Positions 48,475-58,011 of a DNA stretch of 64,000 bases are shown here, piece after piece. A program made the position numbers and the translations under genes. Below the pieces are notes generated by a model that did not search any database, had not been told where the DNA came from, and saw only the letters and a list, made by a program, of their open reading frames with translations. Every line of letters starts with the position of its first letter. Position 1 is the first letter of the stretch. Source of the DNA: Fagopyrum homotropicum (Eukaryota; Streptophyta; Magnoliopsida; Caryophyllales; Polygonaceae); the NCBI GenBank assembly GCA_033239125.1, contig BSWB01000004.1, forward strand, positions 141,114,426 to 141,178,425. Direction: 5' to 3'.

Positions 48475-49065
48475 GGTTGGATTTCCACAAATCCAACATC
48501 CCGCTTACACCAAAAGATCCGCTATCACCGCCGCAGCCATACTCCAGTTGGGAGTTTCGAAGAACCTTTTTGAAGGTTGAAGGAAGATTGAAGATCATAA
48601 CTTTTATAGCTTTTTGGAGGGTTTTGTAAGATTGTCTTTAATTCCCTCACTTGTTGTCTTGTCTTGTTGGATTTATATCCAAGGAACGCTTTGTTGTGAT
48701 ATTTGATTCAGTTATTGAAGTCTTTTCCATTAAATTCTTCTTGTTCAAATATTCACTTTCTTCCCATATATTTAATACTTTCGTAATGATGATGAGTGGC
48801 TAATTTCCTTGTGTGATTCTAGGGTGATTGGCTGAAGTTTGTGGGAAAAACAATGATAGAATAATCTTAGATTCCAGTAGGATCCTGAAAGTTCGAGTCT
48901 TTAACCTTAACCCTAAGCATCTCGTTCAGTCGATGAACATCTCGGCCGGGGTGGAATTTGGCTGACCGAGGTGACTTGTCTGATTCTAAAACTGAGAGTT
49001 AAGTGTTAGAGTTTGCCAAATCCTATTCTTATTACACCTTTCCTGGTTCAAAGCAAGCTTAGGAT

Positions 49066-49324
49066 GAGACTTATCCGGTAATTCCTTAGTTTGTATACCA
49101 ACGATCATAAGTGTAGGTAATAAAGGTTTATCCTTTATTGGGGTTTGAGTGTGCCTTCATCCCATCTTTGTGAGTTAGCCTGAGACTTACCCGGTAAAGG
49201 TTGATTCTATTCCCTTAGGTGGTGTGTTGGTTTGAGGTTATAGTTCTTTTCTTGAATTCCTTGAGACTTACCCGGTAATAGGAGTTACGGTTAGGATTAG
49301 TGAGTGGTGAGACTTACCCGGTGA
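49066..49324 (+). repeat. Four GAGACTTACCCGGTAA boxes in the LTR leader
   Basis: The boxes start at 49066, 49182, 49263 and 49309 and differ by one or two bases. Each contains TTACCCGGTAA, a palindrome except for its middle base. They lie downstream of the TATA box and upstream of the PBS, so they should be in the genomic RNA leader. Confidence 0.85.
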
Positions 49325-49670
49325 TCTACTCCACTTTAGTAACACCTTCCCCTTGCAAAAATCTCAGCTTTGTCCGCTTATCTTTAGATCTTGAGTTGGA
49401 ACCACAACTAGACGCTTTAATCCCTAGAATTGCATGTTTGCTTATTTGACTTCTTATTCATCTTTGATTGTGTTAATTGCTCTTGTGGTTAGTATTCACG
49501 AAGCTTACCGTTATTGACTTTGTTTCACCGAGTCCCTGTGATCGACCCCTGGAATTCCTTGCTTTTACTACGATTGACCCGTACACTGCGGGTTCGCATC
49601 CTTGTTTTAAGCTTAAGTCTAGGGTTATAAATTTAAAGCTTGCACACACCGTTTGGAGCGAACAAGTTTT

Positions 49671-49688
49671 TGGCGCCGTTGCCGGGGA
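49671..49688 (+). other. Primer binding site for tRNA-Asp, copy B
   Basis: TGGCGCCGTTGCCGGGGA, six bases after the 5' LTR. It is complementary to the 3' end of plant tRNA-Asp, the usual primer of Athila-type elements. Confidence 0.93.
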
Positions 49689-49790
49689 CTTGGTCTAGAC
49701 CGAGCCGGTACGGTTAGCTCTTGGGGCACTTGCCCCCGTGTCATCTAACCACTCTACTTGAGTGACTTTTGCAGGTTCTTTCTTAGGTAT

Positions 49791-51602
49791 ATGCGAAGAA
49801 CCCGCATTGGGAAGGAAATCGTTCCTTACGATCCCGAACCAGAAAAGACATACAAGAGACGCTTAAGAGAAGCAAAGATGGCCCAACAAGACAACCGCGA
49901 TCTTGAGGCCGAATTAAAGGATGCGTTAGAGCTGCTACGCCTCAGCCAGGAAGAGCTACAGCGAGAGAAGGAAGAAACTCGCACCAAGACTGAAGCAATC
50001 GAAGCAGAAATGGCCGTCATACGAGACCAGATTCTACTTCGACCGAGGAACGACCCAGTTCCTGATGCTGGACCAAGGCAGGTTCCAGTTGCTGACCCTC
50101 GACCAAGGCAGGTCCCTGTACCAGACGCCCCGGCCGAGATACATCCACCTCGGGTGCCAGTCCGAGATGTTCTTCTTGCAGGAATCCCACAAACCCTAGG
50201 TCAAAGGATGGACCCTAATCAACAACTGAGGCGTCCAAGAGTCAATCTAGGAGATCCAGCAGACCATGACTACGAACTTCGACCGCAAGTTCTATCCATG
50301 ATTCGCCAATGCCAATTCGGGGGGATGGAGAAGGAATCACCACATCAACATCTTCAAAACTACGAGATCTTGATGGAAACCTTGCGACCTTCCAGAATTG
50401 AAAATAACAACTACAAGCTAAGACCTTTTTACTTTTCTTTAAAAGATAGAGCTCTTACTTGGTATCAATCTCTTCCTCTAGGAAAAATCAGCACATGGGA
50501 GGAGATGACTACGGAATTCTTGACCAAATTCTTTCCCCCCTCAAAGACCGCCGAAATGAGAGGGAAGATCAATGCTTTCATTATGAAGGAAAAGGAGAGC
50601 TTGTCCAAGTCATGGGAGCGGTTCAAGGACATCCTTTTGGATTGCCCACATCATGGGATTCCAAAAATGGAGTTGTTGGAGATCTACTTCAAATGACTGG
50701 ACGGAAGCACCCAGTTCAATCTCCAACTACTCTCCGCCGGTACCTTCATGGACATGGCGATTGACGAGGCTTGGGACTTCATTGAGAAGCAAGCCTTGCA
50801 TATGGAGAAATATACCCACCAAGGAGCTGAAGGTGGAGTTAAAAGAGTCAACTTTCAAGAGACTCAATCCAACAACAATCAACTCACGTCTTTGAAGAAT
50901 GACGTGAAGCAGTTGAAGGAACTCTTGATTGCTCAAACCAAGAAGGAAGAGCAAGGACAAAGGAACAACAACAATGGATACCGTAACAACAACAACGGTT
51001 CCCGGAACAACAACTACAACAACAACAACAATAGAGGATCCAATAGCAACAATTGGAGGACGAACAATCAAAACAACCAGAATCCTGGTAACAATTATTC
51101 TAACTCCAACTCTAATAATTCCTCTAACCCTTTCCTCTCTTCCCCTTCTTCTTCTTCTACTCCATTAAAGAGCCAGGGGCAAGGATCGAGTTCGTTTCAG
51201 CCGGAAAAGAAAGACGCAGTTCTGGAGGTTATCTTGATCAAGCTTAGCGCTATGGAGAATTCTATGACTTCATTTTCGAGGGCCCAAAAGTCCTTCGAAC
51301 AATAACTTGCAAGTAGGGCGAATGAAGTGCCAAGAGATCCAGGGAAGCTTCCAGCAAAGACGGAAAGCAACCCTAAGGGCCAGTGCATGGCCATAACGAC
51401 GAGGAGTGGACTTAAAACTGCAGATCCAGTACCTCGTTCGACGCAGACCACCTCGGTCCAGATCCAGTCGAAGAACACCTCGACCGAGATGCCAACCGAG
51501 GCGGAGCAACAGAAGGCGGAGGGGAAAACTGAAGTTTATGTTCCACCTCCTGCACACCACTTCCATTTCCTCAGTCCAGAGCCAGAGCACATCTAGACAA
51601 GC
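49791..51602 (+). pseudogene. Copy B gag, broken by two stops and a frameshift
   Basis: The ATG at 49791 starts MRRTRIGKEIVPYDPEPEKT; the earlier open codons have no ATG. A coiled-coil-like Glu/Arg-rich stretch (residues about 25-80) is followed by a Pro-rich repeat of a DPRPRQVPVPDA type. The retrotransposon gag domain has ALTWYQSLPLGKISTWEEMT and FLTKFFPPSKT. Stop TGA at 50694-50696 and TAA at 51303-51305 lie within continuing similarity (EAWDFIEKQALHMEKY; KGQCMAITTRSGL). An Asn-rich region (RNNNNGYRNNNNGSRNNNYN) precedes the C-terminus. The frame shifts near 51,595 into the protease. Gag would form the particle. I see no zinc knuckle, so the Asn/Arg-rich part may bind RNA; that is inference. 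Confidence 0.85.
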
Positions 51603-54310
51603 ACTTTGGTAAGTTCCTTGACTTGATGAATAAGCTGCATATTAACATTCCTTTCCTTGATGCTATTCTAGAAATGCCCGCCTATGGGAAGTTCTTAAAG
51701 GAAATCCTATCAAGGAAAAGAAAATTGGAAGACTATGGTGAAGTTAGGATGACATCTAAATCCTCGGAGCTTATTAAGATCATGAAGGAGAAGATGCCAC
51801 CTAAGTTGCGAGATCCCGGCTCATTTAGCATTCCCATTCAAGTTGGGGATGTCACTTGTGAAGCCCTTTGTGATCTAGGAGCCAGCGTGAGCATCATCCC
51901 GCTGGAGCTATGTACGAAGATCGGACTTGGAGAGCTCAAGCCGGTCAAGATTCAACTTTATATGGCGGATCGCTCCATCACCCATCCCGTGGGCATCTTG
52001 GAGGACGTTCCGGTCAAGTTAGGTAACTTCTATCTTCCTATAGATTTTGTTGTACTTGACATTCCCGCAAATTATCTTGTTCCTATTATTCTCGGGAGGC
52101 CATTTCTAGCAACTTCGGGTTGCAATGTGGATTGCAAGAACGCCAAGTTGAAATTCAACATTGGTGGCGATGAGGTGGAGTTCGCATTACTTGCAGCCAT
52201 GAAAGGAGAGCAGCTAACTGATGATATCTTCAACATCTACGATGAAGAAGAATCAAGAGAATTGGTGAGCTCTATCCTTATTAACGATCCACTCGAAAGA
52301 GTTATAAGTTTTAGTTTAATAGAGGAGGGTATAGATGCTTCTTGTGATGCAGATATACGGAGCTTGAAAGCACTGGAAGAAGATCCAGGAGCTAAAATTG
52401 AGACACTACTTCAGGAGACGAAGATCTCCAATTTCGGTTCCAGTTGCAGTACCTCGACCGAGGCACTTCCTGGACTGAGCGAGGCGACTGAAGAACATCT
52501 CGGTCAACGCCTCTGCGCCTCGACCGAGGTCGATGGCGAGACGACTTCAACTGAGACTTCCGAAAGTCCAGTTTCTGAATCCACTCCACTGGAAGGAGGA
52601 AGCAAGGATCCCCCTCAGAAGACACCCCCAGTTGTGGATCTTAAACAACTCCCTAGTCACTTGAGGTATGTCTTTCTTGGGCCGGATTCCACTTATCCCG
52701 TTATTGTAGGTGCTTCCCTTTCCGAATCTGAATTGTCTAAGTTAATGCATGTCCTGAGAAAGCATCAAAAGGCTATAGGTTATACCACGGATGATCTTAT
52801 TGGCATTAAACCTTCTTTCTACATGCATAGAATTCTAATGGAGGACAATCATAAGACTTCACGGGAACCTCAAAGACGGTTAAATCCGATCATGAAAGAG
52901 GTTGTGAAGAAAGAAATTCTTAAGTTGTTGGATGCAGGTATTATTTATCCTATCTCGGACAACAAGTGGGTTAGCCCGGTGCATGTCGTTCCGAAGAAAG
53001 GAGGGATGACCGTTGTGACGAACAAGAACAACGAGTTGATCCCAACTAGAACCGTTACGGGCTGGAGGGTTTGCATCGATTACAGGAAGCTGAACACGGC
53101 CACACGGAAGGACCATTTTCCACTTCCCTTCATCGATCAGATGCTCGAGCGGTTAGCCCAGCATTCACACTTCTGCTACTTGGACGGCTATAGTGGATTC
53201 TTCCAGATTCCTATCCATCCGGATGATCAGGAGAAGACCACTTTCACTTGTCCATGGGGGACATTTGCCTATCGGAGGATGCCATTTGGATTGTGTAATG
53301 CACCCGCTACCTTCCAGCGATGCATGATGGCTATCTTTTCCGAGTACATAGAGAATATCATGGAGGTATTTATGGATGATTTTTCCGTATACGGATCCTC
53401 TTTTGATGATTGCCTATCTAACCTTTCACTAGTGCTTAAAAGATGTGAAGACACTAATCTCGTCTTGAATTGGGAGAAGTGTCATTTTATGGTTAATGAA
53501 GGCATTGTACTAGGACACCTCGTTTCTAATCGAGGTATTGAGGTCGATCGAGCTAAGATCGAGATTATTGAGAAACTCCCTCCTCCTTGTTCTGTTAAAG
53601 GTGTGAGGAGTTTTCTCGGGCATGCAGGTTTCTACAGGAGATTCATCAAGGACTTCTCTAAGATTTCTAAACCTCTAACTAACCTCTTGAATAAAGATGT
53701 TGTTTTTGAGTTTTTGCAGGAGTGTCTTGATGCTTTTTACAAGATTAAGGAAGCGTTGATCTCCGCTCCCATTATCCAACCTCCTGATTGGACCTTGCCC
53801 TTTGAGGTCATGTGTGACGCTAGTGATGTAGCCGTAGGAGCGGTGCTTGGATAGAAGAAGGATGGCCGGACCACCGCCATTTACTATGCTAGCAAGACGC
53901 TAGATGTAGCCCAGCGCAACTACGCTACCACTGAGAAGGAGTTGTTGGCGGTTGTATACGCTTTCGAGAAGTTTTGTTCCTACTTAGTTGGGGCGAAGGT
54001 CATTGTCTACACCGACCATGCAGCCATTCGTTACTTGTTGGCTAAGAAAGATGCCAAGCCACGCCTTATTCGATGGATTATCTTGCTTCAAGAGTTTGAC
54101 CTAGAGATCCGCGATAAGAAGGGATCCGAGAACTCCATTGCGGATCACCTCAGCCGGCTACCGGAATCTTCCCGCGAGACGGATGACCCACCCATAGACG
54201 ATTCATTCCCCGATGAGCACTTACACTTGTTAGAGCGTTTGATGGATTTACTTACTTCACCCCACGATGGAGGTGAAGTATGGGGTGAGGGCACCTCCCA
54301 TTACGTTTGA
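51600..54310 (+). pseudogene. Copy B protease-RT-RNase H polyprotein (no integrase), one stop
   Basis: Protease: CDLGASVSIIPLELCTKIGL near 51,870 and PIILGRPFLATSG near 52,090. A variable linker with CTCGACCGAG boxes in its DNA (52,450-52,530) follows. RT: WVSPVHVVPKKGGMTVV, CIDYRKLNTATRKDHFPLP, GYSGFFQIPIHPDDQEKTTF and VFMDDFSVYG (MDD at 53372-53380). RNase H: MCDASDVAVGAVLG, TEKELLAVVYAFEKF, YTDHAAIRYL and IADHLSRLPE. A TAG at 53852-53854 cuts the protein inside RNase H, where copy A has a Gln codon. After RNase H the frame closes at SHYV with no integrase, exactly as in copy A, so the shared structure is older than both insertions. Confidence 0.9.
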
Positions 54311-55117
54311 TGATGCATCATGGTCCAGCTAGCGACCTTAAACCAAGCGCTTCTTGGGAGGCAACCCAAGGTATTGTTTTCTTTTTCCCGTTTTCTAGTC
54401 TAGCTTAGATAGTTTGCTTTTGCTTTGGTTTGTTTGTTTTTGGCGTCCTAGACAGATAACAGAAGACATCTAAGGAAGGAGCATAACTGGAAGTTCAGAA
54501 GTTCGAGAATTCCAGAAGACGAAGCTTGACTGAGACACATCGGTCCAGTCGAGGCCACCTCGACCGAGTTGATTCTTGAGCAACCGAGGCGACTAGGGTT
54601 TCTGCAGAACCACCTCGGTCCGTACCACCTCGGTCCAGTCGAGACCATCTCGACCGAGGTGACAGCAGTTCCAGGAACAGTATAAAAAGGAAAAAATTTT
54701 TCTGTTTTTACTTTTACCTTCTTCGACTCGACCGCGGCGCTTCTCATCTCGCTTCCTCAGATCTTGCTCGTTTTCGACGATTTCCGCTTCCAAACTGCGA
54801 TTGAAGGGTAGTGGATCCCATTGCAAGTACAGATCTGCGAAGAAATCGAACGAATCGACCGAAACGAGGTAAAAACAGTCGAAACCCTAACTCGTTCATT
54901 CGTTTCGATTTGGGCTTTGGTTGCCCCTGAATCTGCTGAGAAAAGGCTTAAGTACCCCATAGGAAGCAATTGTAGTGATTTTTGGGGAAAAAGAACTGGA
55001 TTTCTGAGATTTGAATCGCAAACTGTTACGCCTCGGTCCAGTCGAACTGCATCTCGACCGAGGTGATTCTTGGGGATTGTCAGCGACCGAGGTGCTCTGA
55101 CAGTAGCTAAAAAAAAA
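54311..55117 (+). promoter_or_regulatory. Copy B inter-ORF region with palindrome cluster and internal TATA box
   Basis: The GGGAGGCAACCCAAGG box typical of the region after Athila pol is at about 54,355. CTCGACCGAG-type boxes cluster at 54,539-54,661, just before TATAAAAAGG (54681). A CT-rich leader, a possible intron and further boxes (55,036-55,095) precede the ATG at 55118. An internal promoter for the second ORF is the likely meaning, not shown directly. Confidence 0.55.
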
Positions 55118-56509
55118 ATGAGTTCCGAACGTCGCCTTGCTCTCAGAGATAGATCCTCACCCTCCCCTCCTTCCTCTTCTTCCCGACCTTACCGCCCGGT
55201 GATCCACGAGAGATGTCGGGTAGATTATGAGCGTATAGCTAGCCGTCCAGTGATTGCACCACGTTTCCTGGACGTGTCGGCTTTTGATTGCCTAGGGGTA
55301 GATGGAGACCTTAGGCGGATGATCACCACAGTTGGGCTGGATCAGTTTACTGAGATCCAAGCCCCAGCTTACTTGGAGCCGACCCTAGAGTTCGTTAGCT
55401 CCTTTTTCTACCTTCCCACAGAGCAGTCTGTGAAGTACCGGTTGATGAACCGGAACTTCATAGTTCCCTTAGAGGTTTGGAGAGAGATTTTCGGCTTTCC
55501 TGAGCCCACCGCCACTGACTTCCCTTCCCGATCTGTTGCTAGGGAGTTCTGGGGGCAGATTGCCCATATTACTGATCAATGCGATAGATGGCGCCCTGGA
55601 GATTCCAGGGAGAAGGTCATCTTCCACCTTGCCTTCAGATTAGCCCATAGGATATTCAGCGAGACACTTCTGGCACGTACTGAGACGCCCCAGAAGATCC
55701 GACAGGGCGAGCTTTTCAGTCTTTACTGTATGGTTACAGGGGGTTTCCCAGACTTTGGCTTGATCTTGGTAGAGGACCTGCACAAGATCAAGGCCAAAGC
55801 GAAGGGAGATATCTGCTGCGGAGGTCTAGTCACCCACATAGCTGCTTTTCATGGGATGGACCTCAGTGCTTGTACGATGGTGGCGGCTTCGAAACCGCTT
55901 GGATTGCAGGAGATGATCACTCGGAGGATTCTAGTTCCCCGAGGTCTGACCACTCCATATGTTGCTATGCCATGGGAGCGGACTGCACCACAGGGGATCC
56001 GCTGGGCTGCTCAGTTCACAGTTTTCGATCCGCATTATTGGCAGACAGCTTGGGCTCCACTAATGGAGGATCATAGGGAGGCAACAGCTGCCCCAGCTGA
56101 GGATGAGGAGGAGGAGGATGACGATGACGAGGATATAGTAGATGAGAGAAATGGTGGAGTCCCGATGGATACAGGGACAGATACTGCAGGGACGAGCGCG
56201 CCGCCGATCATAGACTTGGATGATGATGAGACTGAGCCTGCACCAGCTGAGACTTCTCCGGTTAGACCTGCTAGACGCAGGAGACACAGAGGGAGAGATC
56301 CAGCTGCCCACAGACGGATCGATGACCTGACGGATCAGGTTATTGATTCCTATGCTGCATTGTCGCTGGATATCCGCGAGATGCAAGAGAGGCAGCATTA
56401 TCAGCATATCATGGCCCAGCTTCAGTTCGAGCGCATCACGGGTCATCCATTCGACCCGACTCAGTATCCATACGTGCCACCACCACCACCACCGGATCGC
56501 GACTATTGA
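55118..56509 (+). CDS. Copy B second ORF (Athila-type extra ORF), intact, 463 codons
   Basis: An open frame from MSSERR to DRDY. An in-frame ATG at 55070 lies upstream, but MSSERR is shared with copy A and follows a poly-A tract, so it is preferred. The N-terminus is Ser/Pro-rich. The globular part has FLDVSAFDCLGVDGDLRRMI, VPLEVWREIFGFPEPTATDF, FHLAFRLAHRIFSETLLART and GDICCGGLVTHIAAFHGMDL. An acidic run of about 15 Asp/Glu follows, then ARRRRHRGRD, a DDLTDQVIDSYAALSLDIRE helix and a PPPPPP tail. There is no signal peptide or transmembrane segment, so the common label envelope-like is not supported. It resembles the Athila ORF found downstream of pol. It is the only long intact ORF in copy B. 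Confidence 0.85.
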   Translation: MSSERRLALRDRSSPSPPSSSSRPYRPVIHERCRVDYERIASRPVIAPRFLDVSAFDCLGVDGDLRRMITTVGLDQFTEIQAPAYLEPTLEFVSSFFYLPTEQSVKYRLMNRNFIVPLEVWREIFGFPEPTATDFPSRSVAREFWGQIAHITDQCDRWRPGDSREKVIFHLAFRLAHRIFSETLLARTETPQKIRQGELFSLYCMVTGGFPDFGLILVEDLHKIKAKAKGDICCGGLVTHIAAFHGMDLSACTMVAASKPLGLQEMITRRILVPRGLTTPYVAMPWERTAPQGIRWAAQFTVFDPHYWQTAWAPLMEDHREATAAPAEDEEEEDDDDEDIVDERNGGVPMDTGTDTAGTSAPPIIDLDDDETEPAPAETSPVRPARRRRHRGRDPAAHRRIDDLTDQVIDSYAALSLDIREMQERQHYQHIMAQLQFERITGHPFDPTQYPYVPPPPPPDRDY

Positions 56510-58011
56510 GGAGCTGCAGGATTTTCTTTATTCTATTTTTATGCAGTTCAGCTTTTTATCCGGTGAGTACTCTTATTTCTAGACTTATATTGACCCACTG
56601 GGACAGTGTGTCCCAAGTATGGGGTGTTTGTATTTATGTGATGACTTTGATGTACTTATTTGACTACTTTGATGTATGACGCACATTTGATCGGATATTT
56701 CATATTTATGCTTCAGTTGCCTTTATATGTTTATCTGATATTACATGCATATCTACAGGTTATTTGATTGAGAAAAACGTCGAAACTGAAATAAAAAAAA
56801 ATGGTTTTAAAAAAAAAAAAAGAAAAAAAAATATTTTTGACCTCGACCGAGTCAGTCTTGGCCAAACGAGGCGTTTCACCTCGGTTGAACCAAGAACACC
56901 TCGACCGAGGTGGGTTAACTGAGAGTTTTCGAAAATTATTTTTGTGTTACTTATCTGGATATGATCTCAGTGAAGATCTTGCTTACTGACTGGTTTTAAA
57001 TTCTTTATATGTTTGAAAGGTTTTATAATATGTTTAAGTTGCTAAATGCTTTGTTTGAAATTATTGGCATGTTTAATACTTTGTTTTTATCCAAATTATG
57101 TTGAATTTGAAGGTTGACACCACATCATGAGTTCTCTCACTTTCTTCCTGAAAAGACCAAGGCAATTCATTCTTCTCTCTTCTTCTTCTTGATCATGCTT
57201 AGCCCCTCATATACATTTTGCCTCCCTTTACCTATCCGGGAATTTGGAAGCAAGCAAAGTGGTGAAAGTAAGTGAAGTTAAAGTTGAGAAGTTGGCTGGA
57301 AGTGAAAGTGTTAGAAAGTAATTTTAGGTTTGGGGAAGTCAATCATGAAGATGAGTAACTCGGCACCATTCACATAGCCGGGTGTTTGTGTCTTGCCAAA
57401 GTCGGATTGAGTGATATTCCTAACGGGTCATGGTATGTGCATCAAGGGTTTGATGCATCTCAAGAAATTGATGATTGCTGATTTCCTAGGCTTCGGTTAT
57501 TGTGCACCTCTGTCCATGCATCCCAAAAAGTAAAGTAAAAAGAAAAAGTGTGAAATAAGCAAAGCTTATTGGTGGAAGATGTTGCAAGTCAAAGTGAAAG
57601 TGAAGTTCATCCTTTTCCCGGATTCTAGCACCACATTACCTTACACACATCCCTACCCTACACGTTTCTTGACCTTTTTCTTTTGGGAAGCCCTTGAGAC
57701 CTTGAGCTTGTTGATTGACTTAGTGGTTTAAACTGGATTATACATGATTAATTTTGATAATTATGACTTATTATGCATTCTATGATTTTATGCAAAGATG
57801 AACAACTTTTCTATATTTATAAAATGTTTTGATCATGTTTGGACTTTAAATTCCATGAAGTATTCTCCTAGAGTGATCTATGATTGTAACACATCATAAA
57901 AATGTTTTTGAAAGACTTTTCATTGATTTTTATGACTTATAATCCATTCTATCTTGTCTTCTATATGCGGAACTTGCTTGGGGACAAGCAAGGGCTAAGT
58001 ATGGGGTATTT
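56510..58011 (+). other. Copy B 3' UTR and polypurine tract
   Basis: Non-coding. It contains boxes CTCGACCGAGTC, CACCTCGGTTGAACC and CACCTCGACCGAGGTGGG at 56,842-56,912. The polypurine tract AAGTATGGGGTATTT lies directly before the 3' LTR. The CACTA insertion site of copy A is empty here (57,149). Confidence 0.88.

Larger units (their letters stand above)
47943..49664 (+). repeat. Copy B 5' LTR
   Basis: TGATAGCATG start and GAGCGAACA end. The CTCGACCGAG cluster is at 48231-48300, the TATA box at 48466-48474, and four GAGACTTAyCCGGTrA leader boxes at 49066, 49182, 49263 and 49309. A GATCGACCCCTGG region near the end matches the usual Athila LTR 3' part. Confidence 0.95.

Noticed and set aside
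49671..49688. tRNA-Asp gene fragment
   Set aside because: It is the complement of the tRNA 3' end, placed six bases after an LTR: a primer binding site.
41554..53854. Repeat-induced point mutation as in fungi
   Set aside because: The element content is plant, and the C-to-T changes are few and in CAG context, which fits methylation decay.
55118..56509. Retroviral envelope protein
   Set aside because: The position matches the so-called env-like ORF of Athila elements, but no signal peptide, membrane segment or cleavage site is visible.
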